Shown: positions 52,395 to 63,342, counted from the stretch's first letter. The stretch: DNA of 64,000 nt from Paenibacillus periandrae (GCF_022458865.1 NZ_JAJNMU010000017.1:170769-234768); one strand, 5' to 3'. Numbers and translations: made by a program. The notes: generated by a model not told the origin, from the letters alone.

Positions 52395-53456
52395 TTAAAA
52401 GGAGAGCAACTGATAGTGGTCAAAGCCTAACAGTTCTTTGAAATAGCGATAGCCGGTTTCGATGTTCCAGCGTACGTGGTAATAGCGTTGGATGGTAACG
52501 AGATCCAAGCTTAAATCCGTACATAGGAGACAAACCTGAGGTTTGCTCGATTCCGCATATTCATCTTTCCAAGACAGCAAAGCTTTGACGTTTTCCATTT
52601 CGCTTAATGGACCTTCATATTCATAAACCCAGTACGTCCCCTGACTGTCCACCGTAACGGAGCGTAGGTCAGACTTGCGAAGATACTGGACAGCGAAATC
52701 AGCCATAGAAATCGTTACGCCGCTGACACAGATAAGTCGGTTCGTTTTTACAGCGGCGATGACATGAAAACCCTTGCGATTGCAGGCATTGATAACCTTC
52801 TCACTGGTGTACCAGCTATCCATGAGCACGTAAACCTGCTCATCTTGAGTAGCCGGAAATGCTTCGATCATTTAAAGAGCAAGATCATTCTTACTTTTGA
52901 ATGAGAGGCGGTGCTCATTACAATATTCTTCACGGTAATAAGGACGGAAATCCCAAGCATAGGAACTACCTTCGCTTACAACGTGATCCGTGACAACGCA
53001 GTGGCACCAGACTGATTTTCCTGCTTCGTGTGAGTATTGAAAGCTGAGAGCTTCCATTTTCTTCGTTGAGGGTTCCTTCTTACAGCAAGTATCATCCACG
53101 ATGAGAAAGACAAGTTGCCGAGAATCACCGCTCTTTGCTCGTTTAGCGCGAATCTTATCCATGACGAATTGCATGCGTCGGCGCTGCATGCGATTGACAC
53201 ACCAAGGTGCATGGTTCAGAAAGCTAGTCATGCTGCTCAGATGACAATCTTGCCTTGCAGCGTTACGAATCTGCGTCATGTTCTTACGCCCGGCACAAAG
53301 AATGATGCCATGGACGAGAGTGAACAAGTGATTCCGTTGGGGTTTAGAAAACTCCAGTTTGAGAGCTAAAATGAACTTGACGATCGGCAGGTAGAGGGAT
53401 ACCATAGTAGTGGGACATCTCCTTTTATCTAGAAATTGTGGCGTCGTAACCAACAA
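52395..53456 (-). pseudogene. IS4/IS701-like DDE transposase with premature stops
   Basis: Two open frames (53456-52872 and 52871-52395) are in the same reading frame and separated by one TAA. Together they encode an IS4/IS701-type transposase: LIVDDTCCKKEPSTKK, VLMDSWYTSEKVI (second Asp), YYHVRWNIETGYRYFKELLGF (Glu). A second TAA after LLSF cuts off the C-terminus, though the frame continues with GIQRFW. No frameshift is needed, only two stop codons. Probably inactive. Confidence 0.82.
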
Positions 53457-53746
53457 TTTCTTCTTTAAAGGCGGATGCCCTTCTTCTATTCGTCATTCGA
53501 CGAAACTTCTAAAATCTTGACTTTAACTGGGCTTTATCGACAACAGGTTTTTTGCAACACTCAAGTATTTTAGTGAGATTATTAATTAGTTTCAAAGTAA
53601 AAGTGCTTTTTTTAACAAAAGACTCACTATAATTATCAAAACTGAATATTTCCCGAATATTATATTTCCTTCTACGTACATGTAAATAATTCGGTCTTCA
53701 AAACACCGATTTTAAGTCAACATTCTGTGTATGTTAATTTAAACCA

Positions 53747-54442
53747 CTAATCACAACGTGTAATAAGTTCTCCATTCATAAGCCGCAAAGAGTCTACGAA
53801 CTTTGGTTTAGTCGGGAAGCAAGTTTCCTTACTGCAAACAGCTAACTTGTAGCCATCCACGAAATCATATTTCTTGCAGCGATAACCTTGCTCCAGTCCG
53901 GTTAGTATTGTTGGAGGCTCATCTGCTGTCTGAACTGTAAACGAACCAAGAGGGATCGCTAAGCCTTTTCCTACTGCTTTAATATAACTCTCCTTTAGCG
54001 TCCACAGACCGTAAAAGAAATCTAGTTGGTTTTCTGGCGATTGCTGCTGGAGAGCTAAATATTCCTCAGGGCTAAAGAATCTTTTCGCAAGACTAAAATC
54101 TATAGGCTGAATAAGCTCGATATCAATACCTACAGGAGTCTGTCCAATCGCACAACCGACCCAGTCTCCTGAATGAGTTAAATTAAAGTAAATGTCGTCC
54201 CTTTTTACTAAATATGGTTTACCATACACATTAGTTCCGAACACCATATCTTCGTCACTTATCTGTAACTGATTATGCAAAATAGTCCTCAGAAGCACAT
54301 CTGCTAATAAGGAGCGAAAAGCATCTTCTTTGTAAACAAAACGAAGTATTCTCTCCTTTTTTTGCTTATCCACACGTTCAAGAGCCTTGAGGTACCAGTG
54401 TTCCTCCCATTCGAAATCTAACTTGCATACAAAAATATGCAA
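53747..54442 (-). CDS. sfp: Sfp-type 4'-phosphopantetheinyl transferase
   Basis: The 231-residue enzyme transfers the phosphopantetheine arm of CoA to carrier domains of non-ribosomal peptide and polyketide synthetases. Conserved are NLTHSGDWVGCAIG, the PVGIDIELI magnesium site (about residues 104-112) and FYGLWTLKESYIKAVGKGL (about 145-163). The start is TTG at 54442 with GGGAGGG seven bases upstream. The gene is intact and AT-richer than the housekeeping regions, sits between two broken transposases, and has no synthetase in view, suggesting it is the surviving part of a natural-product locus. Confidence 0.93.
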   Translation of the reverse strand: MHIFVCKLDFEWEEHWYLKALERVDKQKKERILRFVYKEDAFRSLLADVLLRTILHNQLQISDEDMVFGTNVYGKPYLVKRDDIYFNLTHSGDWVGCAIGQTPVGIDIELIQPIDFSLAKRFFSPEEYLALQQQSPENQLDFFYGLWTLKESYIKAVGKGLAIPLGSFTVQTADEPPTILTGLEQGYRCKKYDFVDGYKLAVCSKETCFPTKPKFVDSLRLMNGELITRCD

Positions 54443-54529
54443 TAAATTTCCCTCCCACTAAAAAGTAATAGCCTCTCGGCATTCGCCGTGGCAGGTGTGA
54501 CAAGGGTTTCCTTGTACCACCAAAGTTCC

Positions 54530-54559
54530 AATCCTCCCAAGATTGCCGGAGGATTTTTT
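54530..54559 (+). terminator. Terminator-like hairpin upstream of sfp (plus-strand sense)
   Basis: AATCCTCC (54530-54537) pairs with GGAGGATT (54548-54555) and runs into TTTTT on the plus strand. No plus-strand gene precedes it, so it either belongs to a lost gene or is part of the sfp leader on the other strand. Confidence 0.5.
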
Positions 54560-54688
54560 GTTGCTTCTACTTCTTGAACTGGAAATTTATTTGTGAAAAT
54601 GGGCTTCAATTTGCCGAAAACGCTTGACTTCTCATGGACACCTCAATAATTGCGACGGAAGGATCGATTTCCTTACTACCCCTAAGAG

Positions 54689-56174
54689 GTGTTTGCTTTG
54701 AAGCCTGTTTTTATCCCACATCTTTGTTACCAACAGTTTCTTCTGGAGAATTTTAGACGGTTATCCGGGCCCGCCTTTGTCATCATTAATAAGGACTGGC
54801 CACTCGTTACGAAGTTCTGGATGACCGATTTATCCGCTATAACTCCATTGCTTCAAGATTTCTACAGTAACCGCGGCCCAGAACCTCGCGACCCCGCCTG
54901 CCTGTTTCGCTCTTTGCTCTTGTTCATCATGACCAATCCCACGATCGGCATTACGGAATGGATTAATGAGATGAAACGAACGCCTCTCTATGCCATCCTC
55001 AGCGGGTTTGAAATCGGTGACGTTCCCGGTGTCGGCACCTTTTACGACTTTTTCAAACAGCTCTGGGCTTCAGGCAACAAACACCTTCGTCCTCAGCATC
55101 GCAAACGGCGTAAGTCTAAACCCAAAAAAGGTAAAAAAGGTGAGAAAGCACCTACCACCACGCCGGGCCGTGTCGCACGCTTAGTGGATTGGATGATGCG
55201 TCATACCGCAAAGAAAACAGCTTTACCTACGGATCGACTCTTTCATTTCTTTCAAGACAACATTTTAAGCGTTTCCGCCCGTCTTGGTTTACTTGGCGAT
55301 TGTTCGGCTCTTTCTGCCAGCGGAGATGGCACGCCCATTGTGACCGCTGCTTACTCACGCAGTAAATCGACTTGTGATTGCCGTGCCCAAGGCCTTGCTG
55401 AGTGTAGCCATCCTCGTCTCTATTCCCAGCCTGATTGCGACTCAGGGTGGGATAGTTCACGTGAAAAGTATTTTCAAGGTTTCCACCTCTATATGATTTC
55501 GGCTGCGGACAGTAAACATGATTTACCGCTTTATCCCAAACTACAGCCTGCTTCTAGGCACGACGCTGTTAGCTTGGTTCTCAGTTCAGTCGAATTCAAA
55601 CAACGTTTCACCTTAGGCACGATGGACAAGATGATTCTTGATGCCGCTCATGATGCCGAATCCATCTATGTACTTCTAGAGCATCAAGGGATGGAGCCGT
55701 TCATTGACCTCAATGTGCGCTCCAAGAAAAACACGCCAGCCAAAGAGGGGGATTCAAATCTCGCCTACAGGCATTCCCATTTGCCCGAAGGGGACCCCTA
55801 TGAAACCAAACGGAATGGACACAAAACGCTATCGCCGTAAGTGGCGGTGCTCTCCAGCATGCGGCTGCTCTGATGCTAAATTCGGCCTTACCTTCCACAC
55901 GAAAACTAGTGATGATCCCAGGCTATTTCCCAAAACACCACGCGATTCTGAAGCATGGAAGCTGGTGTACAACCGCCATACTTCCTCGGAACGATCCAAC
56001 AAAAGAGAGAAGATTGATTACAAACTGGAATCAGGCAGACACCGCTCCACGATGATGTGGGTTATGCGTATCTTCGCGATTATGACTTGCCAACACATGG
56101 ATGCATGGTATCTCCACCGCGAGCAAGAGCTACATGGTGTTCGTAACGAGATTAAACAATTTATAGTCTCTTAA
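54689..56174 (+). pseudogene. IS1182/IS5-like DDE transposase, frameshifted
   Basis: A first frame (54689-55840, 383 residues) and a second (about 55735-56174) together encode one transposase. The first shows NRGPEPRDPACLFRSLLLF and YAILSGFEIGDVPGVGTFYDFF, basic linker KPKKGKKGEK, then ASGDGTPIVTAAYS and LDAAHDAESI. The second continues with a Cys-rich segment (WRCSPACGC) and the catalytic C-terminal part. The frameshift lies near the GGGGG run at about 55748. Remnants of inverted ends (AAAATGGGC near 54597 and GCCCATTTT near 56207) flank it. Probably inactive. Confidence 0.75.
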
Positions 56175-56314
56175 AAAACGCGATCACGAAAAATTGGCTT
56201 AGTCTGCCCATTTTTGAAAATGGCTTTCATCTCCCAATTTTTCCAGCAGTATTTTAACGATATTTCCACAAACACCACCTTAACCACCACTCAATTCCGA
56301 GAGGCTATAAATAG

Positions 56315-57360
56315 TGTTTTCGCCTGTTTTCTCACTCATTCTTAGATTTTCAACTTCGACACCTTAGAGTTGATGGAGGAATGTTGTTGTAGGTCCATAT
56401 TTTTCCACAAGGGCCGGTGGCGGGAATAAGGCTTGGATTCGTTTTTTTCCAAACTGTGGATAATTCGTGTGATCGCACAGTGGATCTCCACATCTTCCCT
56501 CGGGGTTTACCCTCCCATGTCACGCTGGGTCTATGCCCTTACATTCCTTCGTTCTACCTGCCAAGGGGTGGAGGCCGATTCTCGCTCCTAAACGGGGTCT
56601 TTGCCCTTATGGAATATTAAACTTCGGCTTCTCCGGTGCTTCAGTTGTCGAGTTGCACATCGGTTCTTGAGTGAGCTTTTAGGTCATCGTTGCTTGAATT
56701 TATGCTGCCATCTGTTGTAACTGGGCAAGGCGTTCCGGTCCAAGTACATCGTTTGCGTTGTACTCTCTTTGCTTAGTCCCCAGCGTGTGCAGGACGCGTA
56801 TCAGTTTGCCGCAGAGTGCAATTAGCGACTGCTTCTTTTTCAGCGGGTTTTGACTTCGTATTGTGAAATACTTATGAAGTGCCTTAAATTCTTTATTCTT
56901 CGCTACCAAAGGCATCACACAACGGAACAACAAGGCCCTCAGTCGAGAGCGTCCACGCTTGGTAATGCCGGTCTTTCCCTTCCGTTTCAGTAGTGCCCCG
57001 TAGGCTCGATTCCGAAAACAAGTTCTGTTTTCTTATGCGCCTGCTGCAAAACTTTCATCCACGTTGTCAGCTTCATTAAGCCTTCTCGATCATTATGAAA
57101 AACACAATCTTTGCCAAGCTCAATGCCACGGAAATCCACGGCTCGGGCGACATGAATTTTCTTAGCAATATCTGCTCCAACGACCAAAGTTCCTTCCGTA
57201 ATTCGCGTAATTCGTTGATTCTGTTTCTGTTTCATTTTATACTTCATATGTGCGCCTCTTTTCGTATGTGGGTTTGTTCTTCCCGGAACGATTCCCAGTA
57301 TACTAGAGGTGCATTGTTCATTCAAAGCTCAAATTACTTCATTACAGGAATGGCTCCTTA
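56315..57360 (-). pseudogene. Inverted, internally deleted IS110 copy
   Basis: On the minus strand this is the same element as 50392-52186, with near-identical ends and 3' region. The transposase is broken by a deletion of about 750 bases: the N-terminal part stops after FGIEPTGHY and joins directly to the KRKGKTGITK region of the C-terminus. The 3' non-coding region is complete, with one base difference noticeable (Gly for Asn in a shadow frame). Being non-autonomous but keeping both ends and the candidate RNA, it might still be mobilised by the intact copy. Confidence 0.88.
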
Positions 57361-57957
57361 AGACTTTATATTAAAGAAAGATTCGTCGCAGCGTCCGACT
57401 TTATCACTTCTCAATTAAAACAGTTAACCTCTTTTCTGGTGCCTTGTCAACAAAAACCCAGTCTTAATATTATCCGACGGATCGAAGTAAACTTTATTCA
57501 ATAATCTCAATAACTGTGAGTTCAAAAACTCCATAATTATGCAAAGATCTCTTGAAAATGTCAAACAATTGAATGTTGTTATGACGAAGCTGTTGCTAAA
57601 AGAAATACTTAAATGGAGAGTTGGATGCCTTGATAGGCTAATTCCGATTCGAAAACACTTACTAATATTTCAGTTCCAACAACTACATTTTGCATTAGAC
57701 TCAAAAGGTGGATTGAGGACATATGAAACTAGAATTGATTACCTATGCAATAAAGTAGGTGATTGTTCCTGCAGGAATTCAACTGTATTTTTAAAAATCC
57801 CCCCGCGAATTAACACATGCAGGAGTCGCATATTGTTTCAGCAGTTCAGGCAACGAAATCCCGAAAGTTATCGAAAATTTCAAATTATATATTGTATCTT
57901 TATTCATTATTTTGTATATTTACCTTGTTGTTATTTTTATAAGGGGGTATGTTTGTC
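57361..57957. other. 597-base AT-rich gap
   Basis: No convincing gene. A frame of 195 residues starts at 57539 but has an odd composition (many Leu, Ile, Phe, Tyr, Cys), no ribosome binding site and overlaps the real acetyltransferase gene, so it is rejected. The sequence looks like a decayed leader of the acetyltransferase with no hairpin of note. Confidence 0.5.
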
Positions 57958-58419
57958 ATGTATCAAATTAGAAAAGCAACAATGGATGATACTCAAATTA
58001 TGTATAAACTTATTAATACTTACGCTGATGAGGGTAAGTTACTTCATCGTACTCTTAGCTCTATTTATGAAAATCTCCAATGCTTTTATATTGCAGAAAA
58101 TAATGGAGAAGTTGTTGGAACTGTAAGTCTTCATATTTTAGATAAAGATCTTGCAGAAATAAGATCACTTACAGTTTCAGATCATCACTTCGGGATAGGT
58201 ATAGGAAAACGACTTGTTAATATAGTAATTAATGAGTCTAGATCACTCGGCGTTAAAACTTTATTATCCCTAACTTATCAAGTTGATTTCTTTAAGAAGT
58301 GTGGATTCACACTTGTCGATAAAAGTAAGTTACCAATGCCAAAGATCTGGAAAGATTGTATGCATTGTTCAAAATTCTCGAATTGCGATGAAAATGCTAT
58401 GGTTATTGATACTTTCTAA
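57958..58419 (+). CDS. ArgA-like GNAT N-acetyltransferase
   Basis: A 153-residue acetyltransferase similar to short ArgA-type N-acetylglutamate synthases found in Firmicutes: IRKATMDDTQIMYKL, GKLLHRTLSSIYENL, DLAEIRSLTVSDHHFGIGIGKRLV (acetyl-CoA binding loop with a GIGIGK variant), LTYQVDFFKKCGF and a C-terminal Cys pair (CMHCSKFSNCDENAM) that may bind metal. The ATG at 57958 gives AAGGGGG ten bases upstream; an ATG at 57949 is too close. Low GC with neighbouring debris suggests acquisition. Substrate is inferred. Confidence 0.85.
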   Translation: MYQIRKATMDDTQIMYKLINTYADEGKLLHRTLSSIYENLQCFYIAENNGEVVGTVSLHILDKDLAEIRSLTVSDHHFGIGIGKRLVNIVINESRSLGVKTLLSLTYQVDFFKKCGFTLVDKSKLPMPKIWKDCMHCSKFSNCDENAMVIDTF

Positions 58420-58569
58420 TTTTATAATTGTTTTATTAATTGTAGGTCTTTATATAATTTTCTGAGTTTGTCAAAACTTTCGATAATTGATTTCCCCGCA
58501 CTAATTGCATTACCAGTTCTGATGCAAGGATTTAAAAAGTTCGCATTTACCCGACAAACTATACATTGT

Positions 58570-59145
58570 CTATGCCATTAAACCAAATATCTTATTTAGC
58601 CATTCAACGGCAGTGAGGACAGTCGAATTATCATCGGCCTGCCCTTTCCTTATCATATGTAAAGTCTCAATTCCCTTTAACGTCTGATCCGTTGTAAGAA
58701 ACGATTTGAAACCAAGATTTGGTTCTGTGATTTTCCTTATGAACCGGAGATCTTGCTCCACAATGTTGTTCAGATAATTGGCCTGTCTAATTAAGGTTTC
58801 TTTTGGTAAGGATTTCTCATTTTTAATTCTTGTATGGCTGGTGGATATGCTGGATTTTTATACAAGTTGATTACACATGGGATTTGGGTATCTGGAGAGG
58901 ACAAAGCCTTTGTAAAGAAGCGTTAGCTACCTGCAAATCCCGATTTTCAGATAACTTGAAATCAATGGTTTTCCCCATAGAATCAACCGCTCAGTATAAA
59001 TACTACCACTGACCTTTAACTTTGATGTAGGTTTCGTCAGTCCTCCATGAGTCGTTTGTCGATTTCAGGTCCAAGTTCATGTACCCATTTCATGATCGTC
59101 ATATGGGAGATCCTTAATCCTCGATCATTCATCATTTCATACTAT
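58570..59145 (-). pseudogene. IS6-family transposase remnant
   Basis: On the minus strand a decayed reading (several stops and shifts) shows IS6/IS26-type pieces: MNDRGLRISHMTIMKWVHEL, DETYIKVKGQW, LYRAVDSMGKTIDF, then NNIVEQDLRFIRKIT and LKGIETLHMIRKGQ (58761-58570). The final 63 residues are the only open stretch. Missing start and numerous stops make it a dead remnant. Confidence 0.8.
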
Positions 59146-59301
59146 ATCTGGATAGCTTAAACTATATTTCAAATACCATCTCACCGTTAGTAAAATAATT
59201 GCCGATTCATACTGCTTCCATTTAAATAAATTCTATTTCGTTTCCAAAGCTCCATTCCATGACTTCATTATCAATTACGTTATCATGAATTAGAACTTTG
59301 C

Positions 59302-60026
59302 ACCACAACCCTGCAAATCACTGGAGAGTACATTCACCGTGAATTTGGCAAAACGTATTCGATTCGCGGTGTTTCTAAGTTGTTGCACCGAATGGAGCTC
59401 AGCTACACCAAGCCGACGTACACCTTGGCAGCTGCTGACGAAGAAAAGCAAAAGTTGTTTGTTGAAACAACCTTCCCCAGGTTAATAATATCACGAGAAC
59501 GGCGATATTAATCATTTATTGTTTGAAGATGAGAGTATGATTAGTAATTATCAAGCGCTGCAGTTGACATGGTTTTCCAAAGGAAAGCAGCGAATAATTA
59601 TTAAGACGACAGGCAAACACCGCGGTGTCAAATTACTGGCCACTCTGGACTACGCCGAAAGTAAGATCGTCTGGCGGGAAGAAGTACAATATAATGACGA
59701 GGTCTTCTTAGCATTCCTTGTGCAGGTCATAAAGGCTTACCCTAGCGAAAAAGTCGTTATGATCCTGGATAATGCTCGTATCCATTATGCCAAAATGCTT
59801 GCGGATTTCCTGAAAGAACAAAAGGAACACCTCGAATTGGTGTTTCTCCCACCGAACAGTCCTTATCCCAAACTTGTGGATGGCCTTTGGAAATGGTTGA
59901 AAGTCGACGTAATCAATAACGTCTTTTATCACACAAAAGCTGAGATTAAAAAAACGTGAAGGCATTCATGGGCAGAATCATAAAAGAGACTCTAAAGATT
60001 ATTGAACATTTATGCATTAGGATGTA
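59302..60026 (+). pseudogene. IS630-family transposase remnant
   Basis: A broken plus-strand gene: EYIHREFGKTYSIRGVSKLL in one frame, then from 59519 a 146-residue frame (FEDESMISNYQALQ, VVMILDNARIHYAKM, SPYPKLVDGLWKWLK) and a further tail. Motifs match the intact IS630 gene at 60457 but the two are diverged, so it is an older relative. Start and N-terminal DNA-binding part are missing. Confidence 0.8.
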
Positions 60027-60373
60027 GTGTTTTTAGTTCAACTTATATAGAATTAACTCTTCGTCCATGTATTTAATGTCAAAACGTCCTTCAAGCTGAA
60101 CTACCAAATTCATTGCCCTTATTGAATCCTAATACAAATAAATCTTGATGAATATTATCAACTTTCAATTGTAATAATTCATTTACAATTCCTCGATAAT
60201 TTCAATATGATTCATATTTTATAATCGTTTAGATATACCATTCATTCAATCCCATTGTATAAAATATTAGGTATATTAAAAAAAACTTGTTTTTTGAAAT
60301 CTTTTCCATTAAATTGTATTTATAAACTCGACTTTTCTTTCAAGAATTAGTAACGCTGCAAATATTAAAAATA
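60027..60373. other. AT-rich gap between the two IS630 elements
   Basis: About 350 bases with no gene, ribosome binding site or hairpin of note. It reads as decayed DNA rather than a promoter region. Confidence 0.4.
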
Positions 60374-61519
60374 CCTATATAGAATGAACTCGTGTTTTAA
60401 ACAACCGACCAATTCGGGTAACGATGTAGAAAAGACCGAAAAGGAAGGGATCAGAGATGAAAAAAGAAAACGAACTAGAGATACTCGTAACAGCAATGAA
60501 AGAAACCAATAGCACTCGGATGTATGAACGGTATCTCGCTGTGCGTCTTCACTTGGTAGGACGGACGTTAACGGAAATCGCGGGTATCTTAGGACGGACA
60601 TACCAAACCGTCAGCACGTATTGGAACACCTACCGTAACCAAGGACTGCCGGGCCTAGATCTTGGACATTCGCCTGGGGGTCCAAAGAAACTCTCCGAAG
60701 AACAAGAAGACAAAGTGAAGGCGACCATCACGAATCTGCGTCCCGTCGACGTTGGATTCAAAGCCCGGTACACTTGGACCCTGAACATCATTAGGAAATG
60801 GATCCAGCGAGAATTTGACCAGACGTTTACAGAAAAGGGAGTTTCCAAGTTGTTGACGCGGTTGGGTTTTAGTTACACAAAAACCACGTACTCACTAGTC
60901 AATGCCAATCTAGAGGAACAAGAACAGTTCCGCGAAGTGACGCTACCTGAGTTGAAAGAGCAGTTGGATCAAGGGGAAATCGATCACTTACTCTTCGAAG
61001 ACGAATCCATGATTCGCACCTACCTGGCTTTGCAGTATAACTGGTTTCCTAAAGGGGAGCAACGAAAAATCCCGATTTACGGACATCACAAAGGAGCCAA
61101 ATTATTTGCTGCTATCGACTACGAGACAGGCACTGTCATTCAACGTGAAGAGGAGGACTATACAACTGCAGCCTTTCAGCGTTTTTTGAAGGAGGTCCTG
61201 ACTCATTATCCTGAGGGCAACCTCGTTATGGTTCTGGACAATGCTCGCATCCACCACGCAGAAGCCATCCAACGTTTTCTTCGTGAGCACAAACGACTAC
61301 GGCTTGTCTATCTGCTCAAGTACAGTCCTGAACTGAATCCCGTGGAAGGTTTATGGAAGTGGCTAAAGCATGATGTTGTAAACAATGTCTTTTTCAGCAA
61401 GTTCTATTATATTCGCTCTCATGTCATTGCTTTCATGAAACGGATCAATCGACATCCACTTGAAGTGATCGACCGACTTCTTCTTCGTGTATAAAAATCT
61501 TTAGTTCATTCTATATAGG
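60374..61519 (+). mobile_element. IS630-family insertion sequence, intact
   Basis: The element is bounded by perfect 17-base inverted ends (CCTATATAGAATGAACT at 60374-60390 and its reverse complement at 61503-61519). TA dinucleotides lie just outside (60372-60373) or one base beyond (61521-61522), consistent with TA target use. It carries a single complete transposase gene. Confidence 0.85.
60457..61494 (+). CDS. IS630-family transposase
   Basis: A 345-residue protein: helix-turn-helix domains at the N-terminus (LTEIAGILGRTYQTVSTYW and VSKLLTRLGF) and a DDE domain with LLFEDESMI (Asp), VMVLDNARIHHA (Asp) and YSPELNPVEGLWKWLK (Glu). All catalytic residues are present and the length is normal for IS630. 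ATG with AAGGGATCAGAG upstream. Within an intact element with perfect ends, so likely active. Confidence 0.93.
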   Translation: MKKENELEILVTAMKETNSTRMYERYLAVRLHLVGRTLTEIAGILGRTYQTVSTYWNTYRNQGLPGLDLGHSPGGPKKLSEEQEDKVKATITNLRPVDVGFKARYTWTLNIIRKWIQREFDQTFTEKGVSKLLTRLGFSYTKTTYSLVNANLEEQEQFREVTLPELKEQLDQGEIDHLLFEDESMIRTYLALQYNWFPKGEQRKIPIYGHHKGAKLFAAIDYETGTVIQREEEDYTTAAFQRFLKEVLTHYPEGNLVMVLDNARIHHAEAIQRFLREHKRLRLVYLLKYSPELNPVEGLWKWLKHDVVNNVFFSKFYYIRSHVIAFMKRINRHPLEVIDRLLLRV

Positions 61520-62193
61520 CTAATTTTTACATATGGCTTTAAAAATCACAAGAAATGATTAATGCTTTCTCGAGCCAGTCTCGTTTCGTCTCTTAAGTGA
61601 TAACATATAGTAAGACTTTAGAAATGTTGGAACGCTTTTCACCATCTAGTTGATCTCCATACCATACGTGACACAGCTGTCAGAGACGTAGAACTATCAG
61701 TTGTTGACCCAATTGTGGATTGTTATCTGAATTATGCATCGTTTCTGTCCATATTACATAATTAGGAAAAAGTTTATCGCTGGCTTTTTTGTAAATTTGT
61801 ACAACCTGAATGTCCAGAGATGTTATGGGTGGAAATTCACCTATGGATTTTAATATGGGCGGTACTTATTTTTATAGTATTTGTCCACGTAGTATATTTC
61901 AACGTTACAGAAAGGATATGGCTGCACTTAAGTGGTGGAAGAATTATTCTCAATTTGTTAGAGATGATGCATAATTACATGGGCTTTATGTAAGTTTTTT
62001 GGTCAACCAATTTTATAACCTAACTTCAAATGCACAATCTCCTTTGTAATATAAAAGAGTTTGTCAATTAATTGAACTACAAGGATTTTACTTTTGCCAC
62101 TTCGACAAAAGATCTAAGAAAACATTTTGATGGAACACAATCCTACACTATGTTTGATGACAAGTTTTCGAAAAATAGTAAAAAAGGAGATCT
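61520..62193. other. 674-base AT-rich gap
   Basis: No strong gene. A 54-codon plus-strand frame (61810-61974, MSRDVMGGNSPMDFNMGG start, basic/aromatic C-terminus) lacks a ribosome binding site and recognisable family; it may be a fragment of a lost protein. A region at 62130-62190 includes AAAAAGGAGATCT, the binding site for the next gene. Confidence 0.45.
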
Positions 62194-63219
62194 ATGATGA
62201 AAATAAATATTTTACCTACCTCGACCCCTATTTTTTCTGTGTACAATTGGCATTCCGGTTTACAATCAATCATTCTTAAACACCCTGACGCACTGCCATG
62301 GATTTATAGTAACTATATACAAATTTATATGAATATTCGACCAGAAATCACCTTCGCAGATTTTTATCTTAACAATGGTTTAATTCACACTACAAGTTGT
62401 CCATTTATACATCAGAATACTATATCAAGAAATGTTATTAAACAACTTACTAGCTTTGTTCATTTTTTTATTGAATGCTTAAAAAGTGGGTATTATTTGT
62501 ACTTATTCGTTGATGTATCATATATTTCAGGATATTCTAGAAAAAATAAAGGTTTTCATGAATTATTTATTTATGGGTTTGATGTTAATCAAGAAATTTT
62601 TATTGTATCCGATTACATTAATGGGAAGTATACTAATTTTACGGCCACATTTAAAGAAATAGAAGATGCCGTAGAAAGTACAGTTAAAGAAAATTTCAAT
62701 CACTTGCCCGATGTAGAAATGTGGCGTCTTAAGGAAAATTCAAAATATGATTTTGATTTACAAAATGTGATTAATGAGTTAAACGAATTTAAAAATTCTA
62801 TTAATTCAGCACAGAGGTGTAGAAATAGAACTACACTAAATCCTAATTTAAGTTTTGGATTAGATGTATACGATACTGTTTCAAAACATTTGATCCAAGT
62901 ACAAGAATTTGATAGGAAAATTGACATTAGACCATTTCACTTGTTTTATGAGCGATTTAAGCTTATGTGTGATAGGATTCATTACATGGATAAAAAAAAT
63001 TATATTTTGGATGCAGAGAATTATTTTACTATTTATAAAAATTTTGCTGACAAACTTCAAATAGCAAGAAATTTAGTGATAAAGCATCAAATTACAAATG
63101 AAAAATCAATAATTCCAAAACTTCAGAGTATAATCGAGCTTGTTAAAAATGAAGAAGGCGTCGTTGTAGAAAAAATGATAAAAGATATATCATCCTTTGA
63201 TGATCGAATAATGCTATAA
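62194..63219 (+). CDS. BtrH N-terminal-domain-like protein (natural-product associated)
   Basis: A 341-residue AT-rich protein. Residues about 1-160 follow the pattern of the BtrH N-terminal domain (butirosin biosynthesis protein H, peptidase C39/transglutaminase-like fold): a TCPF-like Cys region here read as TTSCPFIH, YYLYLFVDVSYI, ELFIYGFDVNQEIFIVSDY. The C-terminal half is helical and polar without a named domain. Such proteins are common in or next to peptide and aminoglycoside biosynthetic clusters. Strong ribosome binding site AAAAAGGAG. Assignment is by resemblance and moderate in confidence. A terminator follows. Confidence 0.6.
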   Translation: MMKINILPTSTPIFSVYNWHSGLQSIILKHPDALPWIYSNYIQIYMNIRPEITFADFYLNNGLIHTTSCPFIHQNTISRNVIKQLTSFVHFFIECLKSGYYLYLFVDVSYISGYSRKNKGFHELFIYGFDVNQEIFIVSDYINGKYTNFTATFKEIEDAVESTVKENFNHLPDVEMWRLKENSKYDFDLQNVINELNEFKNSINSAQRCRNRTTLNPNLSFGLDVYDTVSKHLIQVQEFDRKIDIRPFHLFYERFKLMCDRIHYMDKKNYILDAENYFTIYKNFADKLQIARNLVIKHQITNEKSIIPKLQSIIELVKNEEGVVVEKMIKDISSFDDRIML

Positions 63220-63307
63220 AATTTTGCCTCTTAATCCCCCGTTGTTGATAATGATATGCCAGTCTTGCACGAATGGCTCCTGCATGGCAGACATGACGTG
63301 CTATTTA

Positions 63308-63342
63308 ATGGATTGCGCCACCCGCAATCCATTCATTTTTTT
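63308..63342 (+). terminator. Rho-independent terminator after the BtrH-like gene
   Basis: ATGGATTGCG (63308-63317) pairs with CGCAATCCAT (63323-63332) around a 5-base loop and is followed by TCATTTTTTT. It lies about 90 bases after the stop. Confidence 0.85.

Noticed and set aside
57539..58126. 195-codon plus-strand frame
   Set aside because: It has no ribosome binding site, an unlikely composition, overlaps the well-supported acetyltransferase in another frame, and its sequence shows no family pattern.
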